From: Xestospongia muta
Lineage: Eukaryota > Porifera > Demospongiae > Haplosclerida > Petrosiidae
Length of the DNA stretch: 64,000 nt
NCBI GenBank assembly: GCA_963693285.1
Contig: OY848923.1
Location: 4,991,609-5,055,608 of the forward strand
Direction of reading: 5' to 3'
Every line of letters begins with the position of its first letter. The first letter of the stretch is position 1. Below the pieces are notes generated by a model, which was not told the DNA's origin, did not search any database, and was given only the letters and a program-made list of their open reading frames with translations. Positions 23,060-35,900 of this stretch are shown one piece after another. The position numbers and the translations under genes are program-made.

Positions 23060-23480
23060 ATAGTAACATCTTCAGAATGAGAACAGTTAGTCACTGAAGT
23101 CGGTCGACAGGAATTTCTAGTACCATAACATGTGTCAAAGGAAGTATTGCACATGTATTTACTCCAAATTGGTTGACTGGAGCTACCAGATCTACTATAG
23201 TGATACAATAACCTGTAACATTATTATCATACTTAATATTATTATACATTATTGTATGAATAATTGTTGCTTCTTAAACTTACACACTAAGATCATTGTA
23301 ATTATATTATTATATCCCAGTTGTTTGAGCATCAGTAAAACTAAATCTGTTATCACATATTGTTCTCCACTGTCCATTACAGCAGAGATCAACATGTCCT
23401 TCTTTTGGAAAACTACCTCCCTGAAGACATATCATACCAGGGAAAGGATTACTGTTTCAGAGTTTAGTGGTGTCTGTGAC
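23060..23480 (-). pseudogene. SRCR domain, two exons, probably a relic
   Basis: Minus strand 23475-23320 encodes CLQGGSFPKEGHVDLCCNGQ then WRTICDNRFSFTDAQTTG, the first half of an SRCR domain with the Gly intact that is a stop in the D3 copies. Minus strand 23200-23060 encodes SSSQPIWSKYMCNTSFDTC then RNSCRPTSVTNCSHSEDVTI, a good second half (the NCxHxEDVxxxC end). Between them lies about 120 bp that could be an intron. A TGA upstream of the first half (KL-stop-NSNPFPG) and loss of CKQLG leave its status open. It is the best-preserved relative of the D3 pieces. Confidence 0.55.
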
Positions 23481-24677
23481 TGACATTATAATTGTGTATT
23501 AAGCATTGAACTCAAAGGAGTACACAGTAGCATAATATTTGTTAATGTTAGTACATCCACTAGCAATGATAATAGAGAATGAACACTGAAATATAGTGAG
23601 CTAGCTACTACTATCAGAGTCAAGATCATTCATTTTCATAGACCGAATGTCAACGCTTTAACTAAATAGATATTGAAAACCTGACTACATGTATAATGAA
23701 AGGCACTAAAGTGCCAAACCTTGCTGCAGTTTCTAAGTTATTTGTAAATGCTATGCCAGCTTAGGCCCAGCTATGATGTTGCTAGGTAGCATTGTAAGAA
23801 AATTTATTAACATTCTAGAAGGTGTAGTCACATTTATCAATATTTCATATACAAAACTTATTGTAACTTGAAGATGAAAAGTTCTTTAGAAACGTCCCGT
23901 AGTAAAAATGTAAATCAATATATTATCTATTAGTAGCAGTTTTTTCAGTGGTTTGAGACGTTTCCTGAATGCGTCACTTCGTTAGAAGTCTATGTACAAT
24001 CTTGAAAACACTTTTCAGAACTTTTATGACGATTGCTTCAACTAACGGCCTTTTGTCTTGCTGATGCGTAGTCCTCTAAGATTATCTACAACAAGCTAAA
24101 AAATCTCCACATTAAGTTTCTTACTTTTCGAGAAAAGGCACCTTGACCTCTGCAGCCTGAAAATTCTTTTGCGAGTTTTAAGCTTTCGTTTTCCTTGACA
24201 ATGTTCTTGATACTACTGTTGTAAAGTCCACAGGTTTTTCTATTCGTTGCTAAACGTTGGTATCTGCTAACGCCTCGCTTGCCAAAATATAGCAGTTCAA
24301 AAACAATTCCAGTAACAGGCAGTACAGACGCACACACACACACACACTGACAGACTACAGAACCTTGGCTATGCGCCCACGCACAGCGAGGTTATTAACA
24401 TGGCACTACTACAAAGTGTAATCTACAAACTAGCTGTACATCTTGTGACGTGTTTAAAATTCTACCAGGTGTTACTCAGATCAAGTGTAAAAGATTACAT
24501 AAGAGAGTTTTGTGTCTAAGACTATCAAAGTAGTTATATAGATTTATAGACCTAACTGTTTATCACTCCATTGCATACAAAAAATCGATGACATGTTGAA
24601 TCAAAATGATAATGAGAATCTTCTTTCAATTTATTAATTTTAATAAATTAAAACAGGTCTTCAATGAGTTCACTGAT
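23481..24677. other. Intergenic stretch, no gene recognised
   Basis: Contains an 85-codon minus-strand open stretch (24086-24343) with no recognised motif and a (CA)n microsatellite at about 24330-24348. Local G+C rises around 24050-24400, which could mark an upstream exon or promoter, but no family was recognised. Confidence 0.4.
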
Positions 24678-25640
24678 GTTATGCCACAATTTCTAGTTAA
24701 CTGTGCACCTTCCTTGCCAAGGACTAAGCAGGCTACACCTTTTACAGAAATTTTCTTGTAAACACTTAAGAAATGGCAGTTGTTGTTGTCAATGGACTCC
24801 AGGTGTGTATTTTGAACAATTGCAGTATGTAGACTACTCCCTCCAAGAAGAATGCAATAAGTACACTCACTATGTATGTAAATAACAAATTTAACTGTAC
24901 CTAGCCATCATTGTGGAAAGATGTAGCACTATCTCTTTGAATTGAGGTTGGATGTTTGCTCAACATCAGCCCATTCTTTGAATAAATCAAACATCTAATT
25001 TTTTGGTGATATTGAGCATCAAGCAAATATTTAGCACTTCAAAATTCAAAGATGATGAGCTAATTTCTTTAAGTGAACCTATTCCACTTCAACTTGTCAA
25101 AATATTGCATATACAAGGTGATGATATAAATTTGTAATAAAAGATAGCAGATTAGGCAAATTATGAACAAAATCAAAAATTGGCAGTCATTGAAAGAGTA
25201 TGACAATGAAAATTATTTTGATGATGACAATGAATATCAGCCTAGTGAGCCTATCAACCCTATATTATGTCAGGCTAAGTCTGATCTAAAAGCTAAGCAC
25301 ATTCTTAAGAAGAAAGTTTACCATGAACCTGTATTATGTCAAGTTATGTGTCTGGCACATAAGGTAGTTGAAAAAGCCTTTAAAGCTTGTATATATGAGA
25401 ACACTTTTTGACATTAATCCTAACAGTGACATTCTCAGAGATCATCACATCCTCACATATCTTGCAGAAAAAATGTCTGCTATCAAACAAGACTAGTTGA
25501 AATAATTGGCAGAAATTCTAAATTAATGAGATCCTACTTACTACCTTAAGAATAGTTTTCCTAATCAGCACACTTATCATCAAAGAGCTCCTGTTGATTC
25601 AACTAAATATACTGAACTGATTTATGAAATAAATTATACG
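24678..25640 (+). pseudogene. Sacsin 3'-end relic, upstream copy
   Basis: Nucleotide similarity to gene 1 from about 42890 to 44430 with large internal deletions. 24690-24880 matches the stretch around 42900-43110; 24990-25110 matches 43195-43270; 25160-25410 encodes ILCQAKSDLKAKHILKKKVY and a HEPN core (VLCQVMCLAHKVVEKAFKA); 25440-25640 matches the HEPN C-terminus (RAPVDSTKYTELIYE). The J-domain HPD segment is deleted and several stops are present. It shows a further sacsin gene once lay left of gene 1. Confidence 0.75.
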
Positions 25641-25942
25641 GTAAATAATGAATACTACTGGTGGATGGATTCAGGATGAACACAGTATTGTATATGAATT
25701 GTTTACAATGATTTATATAATATATTTTTATGTTTTTTTTAACAATTAGAGTGTAAATTTGACTTTACATATTTTTCCAACACAAGTCTCTGCTGAAATT
25801 ATAATTCAATGTAGACCAATACTGCTCTGAAGAGTAGGACTGATAATGCATGCACAACTATATATGACAAACGGATTACATAAACTCACATTAATATAGT
25901 ATAGTGTATGTAATTAGAGGTACTGCATGATGTTACTCTTAT
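25641..25942. other. Intergenic, nothing recognised
   Basis: A+T-rich, with no open frame or repeat of note. Confidence 0.5.
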
Positions 25943-26219
25943 ACAGGGGTGGCACAGGATTAGAAAAAGTGGTGGGGCTAAATTTGGCTTGTCATTTTTG
26001 TCAGGGACCCTATGTTGTTATTAGCAAAACCCGCTAATATTATTATTATTTAGTTCTTATATTAGCTCTCTGCTTCTTCGCCATCCGCCAGACACGCACG
26101 TGTTGATACACTGAACCTTGCACTTTCGGATTCCGCAAAAGATGGTGGGGCTATGCCCACAATGCAAAGAAGTGGTGGGGCTATTTCCTCACCAGCCCCA
26201 CCCGCTATGCCGCCCTTGT
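25943..26219. mobile_element. MITE-like element with imperfect terminal inverted repeats
   Basis: Left end ACAGGGGTGGCACAGG and right end CCGCTATGCCGCCCTTGT are imperfect inverted repeats. GTGGTGGGGCTA is repeated three times inside (near 25968, 26142 and 26172). The G+C-rich ends stand out from the background. No coding capacity. Confidence 0.5.
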
Positions 26220-26632
26220 TATATATTTACACACTGCATGACTATACCATATAAGTCTTAGTTGGTGATAACTCAAATATTTTTCTAACTTATGTCAAGT
26301 GTTCAGCTTTGTTTGGACTTGTTAAAGTATCTAAACTCTATCAGTTACTTTTTTAAAAGATACCATCCACCACATTACCACTAAAACTTCTTAGTTCATA
26401 TGGATACATTGTGTTCGTTTAATTTTCCATTCATTGTGCAGCACAACAATGAGCTGGCCATGGAACAATATTTTAGGTGTGTAGTTTTGAAATGTGACTC
26501 AAACCTGTACGCTATGTATTACACATCTAATAGGAAGTCTCGTACCCAGACGGGCGCTTTCCGTCTGGGTACGTGAATATTAGTGTGGGCAGATATCGAC
26601 CGCACCCCCTTCTTTACAAAAGGAACGACTCC
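26220..26632. other. Upstream region of gene 1
   Basis: Candidate promoter and 5' leader of the Death-sacsin gene. Apart from the hairpin at 26541-26573 no clear TATA or initiator could be singled out in this A+T-rich sequence. Confidence 0.4.
26541..26573. promoter_or_regulatory. Perfect 13-bp-arm hairpin 60 bp before the gene 1 start codon
   Basis: CGTACCCAGACGG, 7-base loop GCGCTTT, CCGTCTGGGTACG. Rich in G+C and CpG in an A+T-rich setting. If transcribed it would form a stable stem in the 5' leader; as DNA it could be a paired binding site or the core of a small dispersed element. Confidence 0.45.
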
Positions 26633-26941
26633 ATGGCTGAAGGAGGTATCCATTCTTCATTACTTGAGCAGTTGTTAGATCAAATACCACCACTGTCTGA
26701 AGTTTGTGAAAATGCTAGAACTAGTCACTGGTATAATTTGGGGATACAGTTACAACTTGATGAAGTAGAGCTAGAAGAAATTAGAAGTGACGCTGGGTCT
26801 GAGAAAAGATCGAGAATGTACCAGTTATGGCTTCGTAGTAAATCTGATGCGACAAGGAGACAGTTACTGACGGCTTTGAGAACTAAAGATGTTGGAGAGA
26901 TTGTGGTAGCTCGTAAATATGAAAAAGTGTTGATTGAAATG
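26633..26941 (+). CDS. Gene 1 exon 1: Death domain
   Basis: 103 codons. After a short MAEGG leader, residues 33-100 fit the six-helix Death fold: WYNLGIQLQLDEVELEEIRS (the W-xx-LG-xx-L-xx-xE-IxxI pattern of helices 1-3), RMYQLWLRSKS (helix 4-5, MxxxWxxR) and TRRQLLTALRTKDVGEIV (helices 5-6, LxxALR). Death domains assemble receptors and adaptors in apoptotic and innate-immune signalling. The exon ends ATG|GTCAGT in phase 0 at 26941. Confidence 0.85.
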
Positions 26942-29900
26942 GTCAGTCTAAATTGAAACTGAACTATGCCTTGGTACCATTGTACCATCTGGTAGTACAT
27001 ATTAGTAGTGTGTATTATACTGATCAACATCTGCTAAGCCTTTGTAGTGTGCTATTAATAATAATTTACTTAAATGCAATATTAATAGCCAGGATTTTGC
27101 CAACATCCAGTGAAATTAATGTATAGATAGATGGATTTACACAGACAGACCAACAAAGCTGTGTGCGTGTGTGTGTGTAGAGAGAGAGAAAGACTCACAC
27201 ACAGATATTATTATTACTATTACACATTGTCAGATGAAGAATGAACACTACATTTTTTCATTACAGGCACAGAGATCAATTCAACCAACAAACATTGAAG
27301 GTGTTGAACAAGGCATTGAAGCTAATAGTGCTCTAAATCCTGGTAAGATAATTTCTGTAAGTCCTATTTCAAGTACTCCTTTTATTATTATAAGCAAAAT
27401 TTATATATAAGTACATAGATGGCATTCTTTTGGAATTAAAATTTACTTTCCAATTGCTTAACTCACTAAGAAAGAATATTGGTAGTTGTTGAAAGTCAAT
27501 ATAAAGCATTTTTGAAATATACTAATGAGCATGGTAATGCTCAATATATAGGATGACCCAGGAAAAAATGGCTACCGCTTTAAATTGATACATCATGATG
27601 CTTTCAAATGACTCCATAATAGAGTTATTATTAGGCTTATTTGAGAACTTTTTTTCCATTATCAAATCTTTTTCCAACTGTTGAGACATCTATCTAACTT
27701 TGTTACAAAACTTAGCTTGTCTAAAGTAGAAAACTAGGAAGTAACTAATGAATCAAATTGTTCTATCTTCTTGTTTTCCCAGACTAGCACTAAATTGAGT
27801 GTCACTCTCATAATGGTTTTAAGGTAGGAGAAGAGCTTGTTCAATCTTAGGAACAGACTATATAGCATTCTCATAACTCGAACTTGTTCACTCAATAATT
27901 TCTATATTAATGTATTGAAAACTTACAAGCTCATACATGTTCATATAAGTAGTTACAAATTATTGATTAAGTTGTTTTTAATAATCAATAGTTTTTAATG
28001 TTTGATAAGTTCAGGTAAGGTAAAAGTTAACAAGAAATTCTCTGATCATTAGGTTTTATTTTAGATATCTCTTGCCTTCAAAATATTTTAGTTGTCCTTT
28101 AGGTGACGTAATTTTTTCTCTTCAAGTACCTTCAATTCTACTTCATTTTAGACAAATTTCACTCCATGATGTATAACTTCTTTTACTGATGTTTATAAAA
28201 TCATTGCTACCTTACTTTTTTTTGTCAATGCCATCCCTACACTTCCTTTCATTTAAAAAATTTATTACTTGTTACATTATTTTTTGCCTGACATGCTTTA
28301 TAATGAATCAAATTTAACTACGTACAACCTTAAACTGCCAATGCATATAGCAACCAAAGAATTTAACTAAGTCTATAGTGAACACTATGACAATGGGTAT
28401 GACTGATCATGGTTGTAGCTTCTTGTATATATAATAGCCTGTTCCTTTGCTATATATTTAGCATTCTATTGCTATAGTTGTCCAATAGATATTGCTATTA
28501 ATTATAAAATCTTAGTAGCTCTAGTTAGTGTTTCACTGTGAAGTTGGTATCTTCCAAAACAATTATAGAATTATTTTTTAATTATGATCTTGTTTAAACA
28601 ATGAATTGTGTTATTAATTTGAAGAAGTCAAAGTGAATCCTAGTCATTAATCCTTGCTAGAGACTAAATATACTATACTGTAGCTGTAAATAAGGAATAT
28701 ATAACGGACAGTGTGCAGCTCCAAATAGCTATAGTCCCTTTTCTAGTATGAGCCAGAGCACAAACTATTAGTAGGTAAATGGGTGAGAAAGAGACCTTTG
28801 GATAGCTGCAGAGATATCTTGACTTAATTGTTCACATAGTACAGTCACAAGCATGCTCAATTATTAATTAACTTCAAAGTAATAATTATTATTAATTTTA
28901 ATAATATAACCAAAATGTTACTGTCATAACTGAGTGGCAACTTACAAGGAACTATTATTGCATGAATTTGTTTGAGCTGTGTGGACACCGTGTAGCCTGT
29001 TACCTAACTGTTCATCTGTTATCCTAAAACTATTATAAAAACTCCACTCATTAGTCATTAATGTGATAATACAGGAAAAGGAAAGAAGAAGACTTAATGT
29101 ACCATATTTAAAACTAATATAATCAATACTCAGTTATGCAAGTTACATGTAATTAACTAAAAGTAAACATCATACTGTTTTGATTACTACTCTACTATGG
29201 AATTGATTGTTTACATAGTACATAGTAATATTAGTAATCAAAACAGTGTAATGTTTACTTTTAGTTTACATCAAATAATTAAATACAACATGTAAAACCA
29301 TATATTGATTAAATCAGCCAATCCATTTTGGCTACATAGCTAGGTTCTGGTCTTTATTGCAAGTTTTACTAGCTATGAAAAGACTCAATAATGACAAGTA
29401 GGTCTTTAAATAAACCTTTAAGTCAACTGTAATAGTCAATAATAGATTGAATGTGACAGCCATTTTTCCTGGTCCATTGCTACATAATAAGTGCTAATTT
29501 TTTTAATGATAAAGGTTTGTTGTACACTTTTAGCAAGTTATATGCTAAATTCTAAGTATATGCTAAATTCTAAGTGCAATATTTTATTGTTTATTACAAA
29601 AATTAACAAGACTATTTTTCTTAGCTGTAGACTTCATCTATGAAAGAATTGAAGAGATAGAGGATCCAGAGTTGGACGAAATGGCTCACAGATTAAAGGA
29701 TCGTTTTCAAACACTCTACATAGCTGTCCGACGATCACTTATAACCAATAAGGTTGAATTGTCTGAAGCTAAGGAACTTATACACCTCGATTTAGTAGAA
29801 AATCTTCGTTCTATACCTCATGCATGTATAATAAGACTTAAGAGTATTGAAGATATGAAAACTTTCCTGACATTTCTGATTGATTATCATTTCATTGGCT

Positions 29901-32900
29901 ATCTTAACTATACTCTATTAAAGAAGATTGCTCAACTAACTAACGACTCAAGTATTATCAGGGAATTTGAACAATATGAGTGTGAGTATTACAAATTACT
30001 CAAGGTGGCTTCTTTTAAAGACATCATGGAGATGTTTCGTCAGTACCCACACCTCAAGCCGTCCACTGCTATTGGGTTGCCTCATATTGAGTTTCGTCTC
30101 GAAAAACCTTGGCTTATAAAGCGTGTCTATAGATGGGTTACTGCATTTTCTGTATTCTCATGGTCTGACAGTACTTCACTTCATGAAATAACGGAGAATT
30201 GTGTCACTGTAACATATGCTCTACTTCCCTCTATTCTACCTGCTGTTTCAAAAGACCTCATAGATCCAATTATGTTGAAGAAATTGCAAGACATTGGGGT
30301 GACTGTAGTACATGTACCCGATGAAGATGATGTAGGATCACTGATTACGTCAAGAAGTAAGAGTAAAGGTAATTTTATTACCTTAAGCTTATAAGCTATT
30401 GATTTATCTACTAAATGTTTTAGTATTATCAAGTGATCAATTTTATTTTAGTTTTAGTGAGTATACTAAAATGTTTTACCTCTTACTAGAATGAAATTTA
30501 GTTTTGGTATACCAAACAAAGAAATGCCGCATTTACTATTAGTTTTCTAAGTGATTATTATGTTTCTTTAGTTGGTTTCATGGCCCTGTGACTAAATTGT
30601 ATAGTTATTACTTTCCTTCTGGGATACTTCACATGCCCCATGGTCTCAAAGGTTATTTTAGACACCCTGTGAATCGTAAATGTATGGTTTTTATATTCTT
30701 GATTTGCAATGTATTATTTATTGTTGTATGCATTTTATGAAAGTGACAAATAAAATTAACTTACACACATTGACTGTAGAAAACCAATATATTTACTTTT
30801 TCATATGTACAGTTGATGCTATGATATTGAATGTGACTGGTCTAAACTTTATGAAAGTGCTTTTTGCAGCATCACAACTATCAACTTTCCAGTCTGATAG
30901 ATTTTAGTATAGCTTAGTGTACCAAATTTTATTTAGTAATTTTTTCAAGGCAATTTTTCAAACACAATCTTGTTATAGACTTCTTATCATATAGATTATC
31001 TTAGTAAAGGAACATCCATGGCTACATTATTACAGGGGAAATCATTTGGGCAGAAAAGGCCTCCACTGTACGTAATGATAAAAAATATACTTAAAGAATA
31101 TCCCTGTGGACAGATTTTTAAGGTATTTTGTTGTTGTGACACTAACTCATAAAGTATTATTACTTCTTTTGCTCAGTGCATTAATTAGTTTACTTGTTTT
31201 GATCATGAACAACTGAAATTGCTATCTTGATGCTTGCATAGAAACCTAATGCTGTTGAGTGTTTGATTGCTAAATGATTCATTTATTCAGTATATTTTGT
31301 CAATATTTTCAATATACAGCTGGAACATAAAGTCATCTTAGGATGAATTTTATATATTTTATAGTTGTATTTATGATAAATATTAGTGATTTGTTATATT
31401 ATGTATTTTTTTCTAAATGGGTTATCTACAGGAGGTTATTCAAAATGCTGATGATGCTGGAGCTACTGAGGTTAAATTCTTCCTGGACTGCCGTCTATTA
31501 CAGAGCCTCCCACCTGAACTAGTGATAGATACTGAGAAACATGTTGAACTATCTCGGTTTTATGGTCCTGCCTTAATGTCTTTCAATAATGCACCTTTTA
31601 AGAAAGAAGACTGGGATAGTATCCAAAGTCTACACCTGAGTGGTAATGTTAAAAACCTACACAAAGTAGGAAAGTTTGGAATTGGATTCAACTCTGTCTA
31701 TCACATTACTGGTAAGTACAGTTGTTCATGAAATTATAATGAAATTCATGAAATGAAGTTCTAGTAAATTTAATTTATGAATATTCTTTAATTTGTATTC
31801 AGATCTTCCAGTAATTGTTAGTGAGGACTACTGTGGATTCCTAGAGCCACAAGAACATATATGGAAGGGTGAGTCTGGTAAAGGCTATTACTTAAAAAAT
31901 CTATTAACAAGTTGTCCAGAAACACTAGCTCCTTATAAAGGCATCTGCGGTTTTTCTAAATCCTTTTATGGGCAAACACTTTTAAGATTTCCACTTCGTA
32001 ACAAACCATCAAAGCTTTCCAAAGAACTCTATACTATATCAAAGCTTCAAGTACTACTGGAATCTCTTAAAGCTGAAGCAAAATACATTTTACTTTTTCT
32101 TCGATCAGTTTGTTCCATTGAAGTGATAGAGATTTCTATCCATAACACTCTTAAGTTAGTTTTTAAAGTAAATGTTGATACTGATACCTACATTCAACAC
32201 ATAACTCAACAACAACAATTACTTAGTGATGTACAATCTGCTTTTATAATTGATTCACTGAGTAGTGTGCACAAAGTTATTAAAAGTAGTGATCACTTCA
32301 ATATTGAAGTATGTGATGATAGCAGTCACAGTAAACATGAATGGATTGTAGTTAATCAGGTTGGTAGTGAGAACACAGAAGTAATGCAATTAGCGGAGAA
32401 GCAACATGTTTTGCCCTGGGTGGGAACAGCTTTTGAAGTCAGTACTACACCATGTTATGGTGGTCGTATATTTTGTGTCCTTCCTTTACCCATTGAAGAC
32501 AGAGCTCCATTTAATGTTCACATTAATGGAAGTTTTGCTGTAAGTAGTAATCGTCGATCTCTCAAATGGGAAGCACAAGAAAGGAAAGACGATAAAGAAA
32601 GTACTTGGAACAAACTGTTAGTAAACAAATGTCTGCCTTCTTGTTATGTTGAGTTAGTTTCACAATTGATACAACTGTGTCCTAGTAACTATACTGCTGT
32701 ATACAGTTGTTGGCCAGATATAGATCACGTTAAAGGCACACCTTGGGACGATATGTTAGAGCCTTTTTTTACGGAACTTCTCTATAGCAATAAAGTTTTG
32801 TACACTCCAGTTTTTGGAGGACAATGGATTAGTATTAGTGAATCAAAATTTGTAGATGAGGATGAGGTAGTTCCCCAACCTATCAAGGAGTGTATTTTGA

Positions 32901-35900
32901 GATGCCAAGTAAAGCTAGTTGAAATAGACCATTACCAAAGGAATGCTTTACACCACTATTATGCCAAGTATATAACTATTTTAAATCCTTCAATTGTAAG
33001 AATGGAGCTTAAAAAGAACTCACGTACCTATGAGTTTATGTCAATCCAGGATAAACTCGCTATTCTTGACTACTGCCTGAGTGACCACAAGTATAATGAT
33101 CTCTCTGGTCTTAAACTACTTCCGTTGCTCAATGGAGACTTTGTACAGTTTACACAAACCAATCATTCCCTATATGGTAGTACTACATCATATATTTGTA
33201 GTAGTAGTACTCCACATACTCTTCTACCTGGTTTAGAGCATATATTAGTCAGTGTTTATTCTGATAACCTACTTACTCATTCAAATTTAAATGAGCTTGC
33301 CAAAAGTGGCCAAACACAACTCAAAGTATTGGATGTTCCTGAAGTAGCCATGTTATTATCACAGTCTAATCCTGAGTCTTGGTCTGATGAACAACTTACT
33401 TCTTTTTGGCAATGGCTTTGGAATAAAAAATTGCACTTATTCCATGAAAAACAGATTGTACCAATAAAGCACTTGTCAGGCCTAACTACAATAATGCCTT
33501 TAGCTAAACAAGGTGGTGTAGTATATGTTCCTCCTTATTTCCCTGTATCTTCAATATTACTAGCAGCTCTGGAGAAGTGCAGTATTAAACTAGCTAATGC
33601 TCGAGACTTTTCTTATTTAGTTCATCATCATCTGGCACAATATTTATACCAGTTTAATCCAGATGATATACTAGATGCAATGCAAAGCTTTAGTTTGGGA
33701 AATATAAAGTTGTCTAATGAAGAAGCAGAAACTTTACAAACATTTCTATCATCTAGTACATTGTCCACAGTAGCTAGAGTCAATACAGTCTGTACATTAC
33801 CTATATTTAGTGTCATTCAGGACACAGGAAGTCGTTACTCTATCAATTCTATTAAGACACCATATTATGGAAATATAGCCATTGCAGAGATAGAATCATT
33901 TGATTTGAGAATAGACCTACTTTCCACCACTCTTTTAGTTATTAGCAGATATAGCAATGACATGAATATGTTATTAAAGCTTACTAAGCATGTTAAGTTT
34001 ATGAATGAAATAGAGTGTCTCTTACACATTGTTTTTAATCAGATTCAAAACAGAGAGTTCAATATTAGTAATGTAGTATCTTTTATGACAAGTATACTTG
34101 ATAGCTTTGATAGCATGAGAAGGAAATATCCCAGCTTATTTGAGCAATTCAAAAAAGCTATATCAACTTTGCCATTTATACCAGTCTTTTCATCAACAGT
34201 ATTACAAGTTCCATGCAATCTTTTTGATCCTCAAGATGCTATGTTAAAAGAGTTATATAGAGAACAATCAGTATTTCCTGGACCTGAGTTTTATTCTTAT
34301 CTCTATGCACTGCGACAATGTGGGTTAAAGTCTATTACCTCTATCACAGGGACAGATATACTACAGATTATAACAAGTGTTCAGGTGTATTCAGAATCAG
34401 GTTTAGCTATATCTAATGATGTAAACATTTCTAGAGTAACAGCAGTTTTTTGCTATCTCAACAAGTACCCACAAGTCCTTAATGAAAGAGTTGTTAGTAC
34501 TGGAAGACATTATAATCTACTAACAGCTTTAATCCATCAGTCCCAAAATTGTTGTTGGTTACCAGTAGTTAGTGATCCTCCTGAAGACTACCCTGGTTGC
34601 TTACTATGGGTAGGTGGTTCCTTTTTTCAAACACTAGCATCAATGAAATGTACTCCATTAATAGTCCTATCACAAAGCACATGCTCATCACAATTGCCAA
34701 TGATAGCAGGCTCACGAGCTATTTTTGTAGAAAATGTACCATCACAAATTGCCCAAACTCTTTGTAATTCTCCTCAAATTATAGTAGGTGCAGTTGTAGC
34801 TCATTTTAAAGAGATAATTAAAAATGAGGATGAAATAGAGTCTGATGTATTAGATCAGTTATCATATCAGACCTACAGTTACCTTCAAGATAACGTAACT
34901 AATTGTGACAAGGAGACCTTTAATGATATAGAGAATTGGGTATGGATGGAGAGTAAATCCACATTCATTAGCTCTAGTATAGTAGCTATTAAAAGTAATC
35001 CTACCTTCAGACAAAGTCTAGAACCTTTTGTATTTACTTTATCAAACAGATTGCAAAAATTTAACAAGCTCTTTTTTAAATGTGGAATTCATCCACAGAT
35101 TACTACAAACCATATTCTTTCTGTACTCCATTCTATTAAAGATAGACCAGGTCATATTAGTACAGAAGAAGCATGGTCATTAGTAAAGGCAATATTAGAC
35201 TGGGTAATAGTAGATCCATCAAGAATGAATGATGGAGAATTGTTAGTACCAGTACAGAGTGACTCACTATACCCACAGCTTCAACCTGTTAAGATGGTTT
35301 CATACACAGATAACAAAATGCTTCTTAACATTGCTATGACTTCAGATGAAGAGTATATGTTAGTTCATGATAGAGTAGCTCATCTTGCTCCACAACTTGG
35401 TCTAAGTCCTCTCAGTGATCATCTTGATATCACAGAGGATGTATTTGAAGATGCTGGTCAACATGAACCTCTTATCACTCGTCTTAGTAATATCTTGAAG
35501 GAATACAAAGATGGTCTGACTATTATTAAAGAAATGATCCAAAATGCTGATGATGCTGAAGCCTCAGAAGTCAACATTCTCTATGACGCTCGTCAGCATA
35601 CAACAGAAAAACTCTTGTTTAATGGAATGTCTGATAGCCATGGTCCAGCCTTAGTTGTTCATAATAATAGCACTTTTACCAATGAAGATTTTGAAAATAT
35701 CACAAAATTAGCTGGTGCTACAAAAGCTACCAAAGCATTAAAGATTGGTAAATTTGGTATTGGTTTTTGTTCAGTATATCACATCACTGATGTACCTTCA
35801 TTTGTGAGTGGAGAGTGGCTTTATATATTTGACCCTACTCTCCAGTATCTTAAAGGTATAGTTCGTAATGAGAACAGACCAGGTAAGAAAATGAAGTACC

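Noticed and set aside
24086..24343. Minus-strand 85-codon frame with VCASVLPVTG
   Set aside because: No recognised domain and it partly overlaps a CA microsatellite; left as unexplained intergenic.
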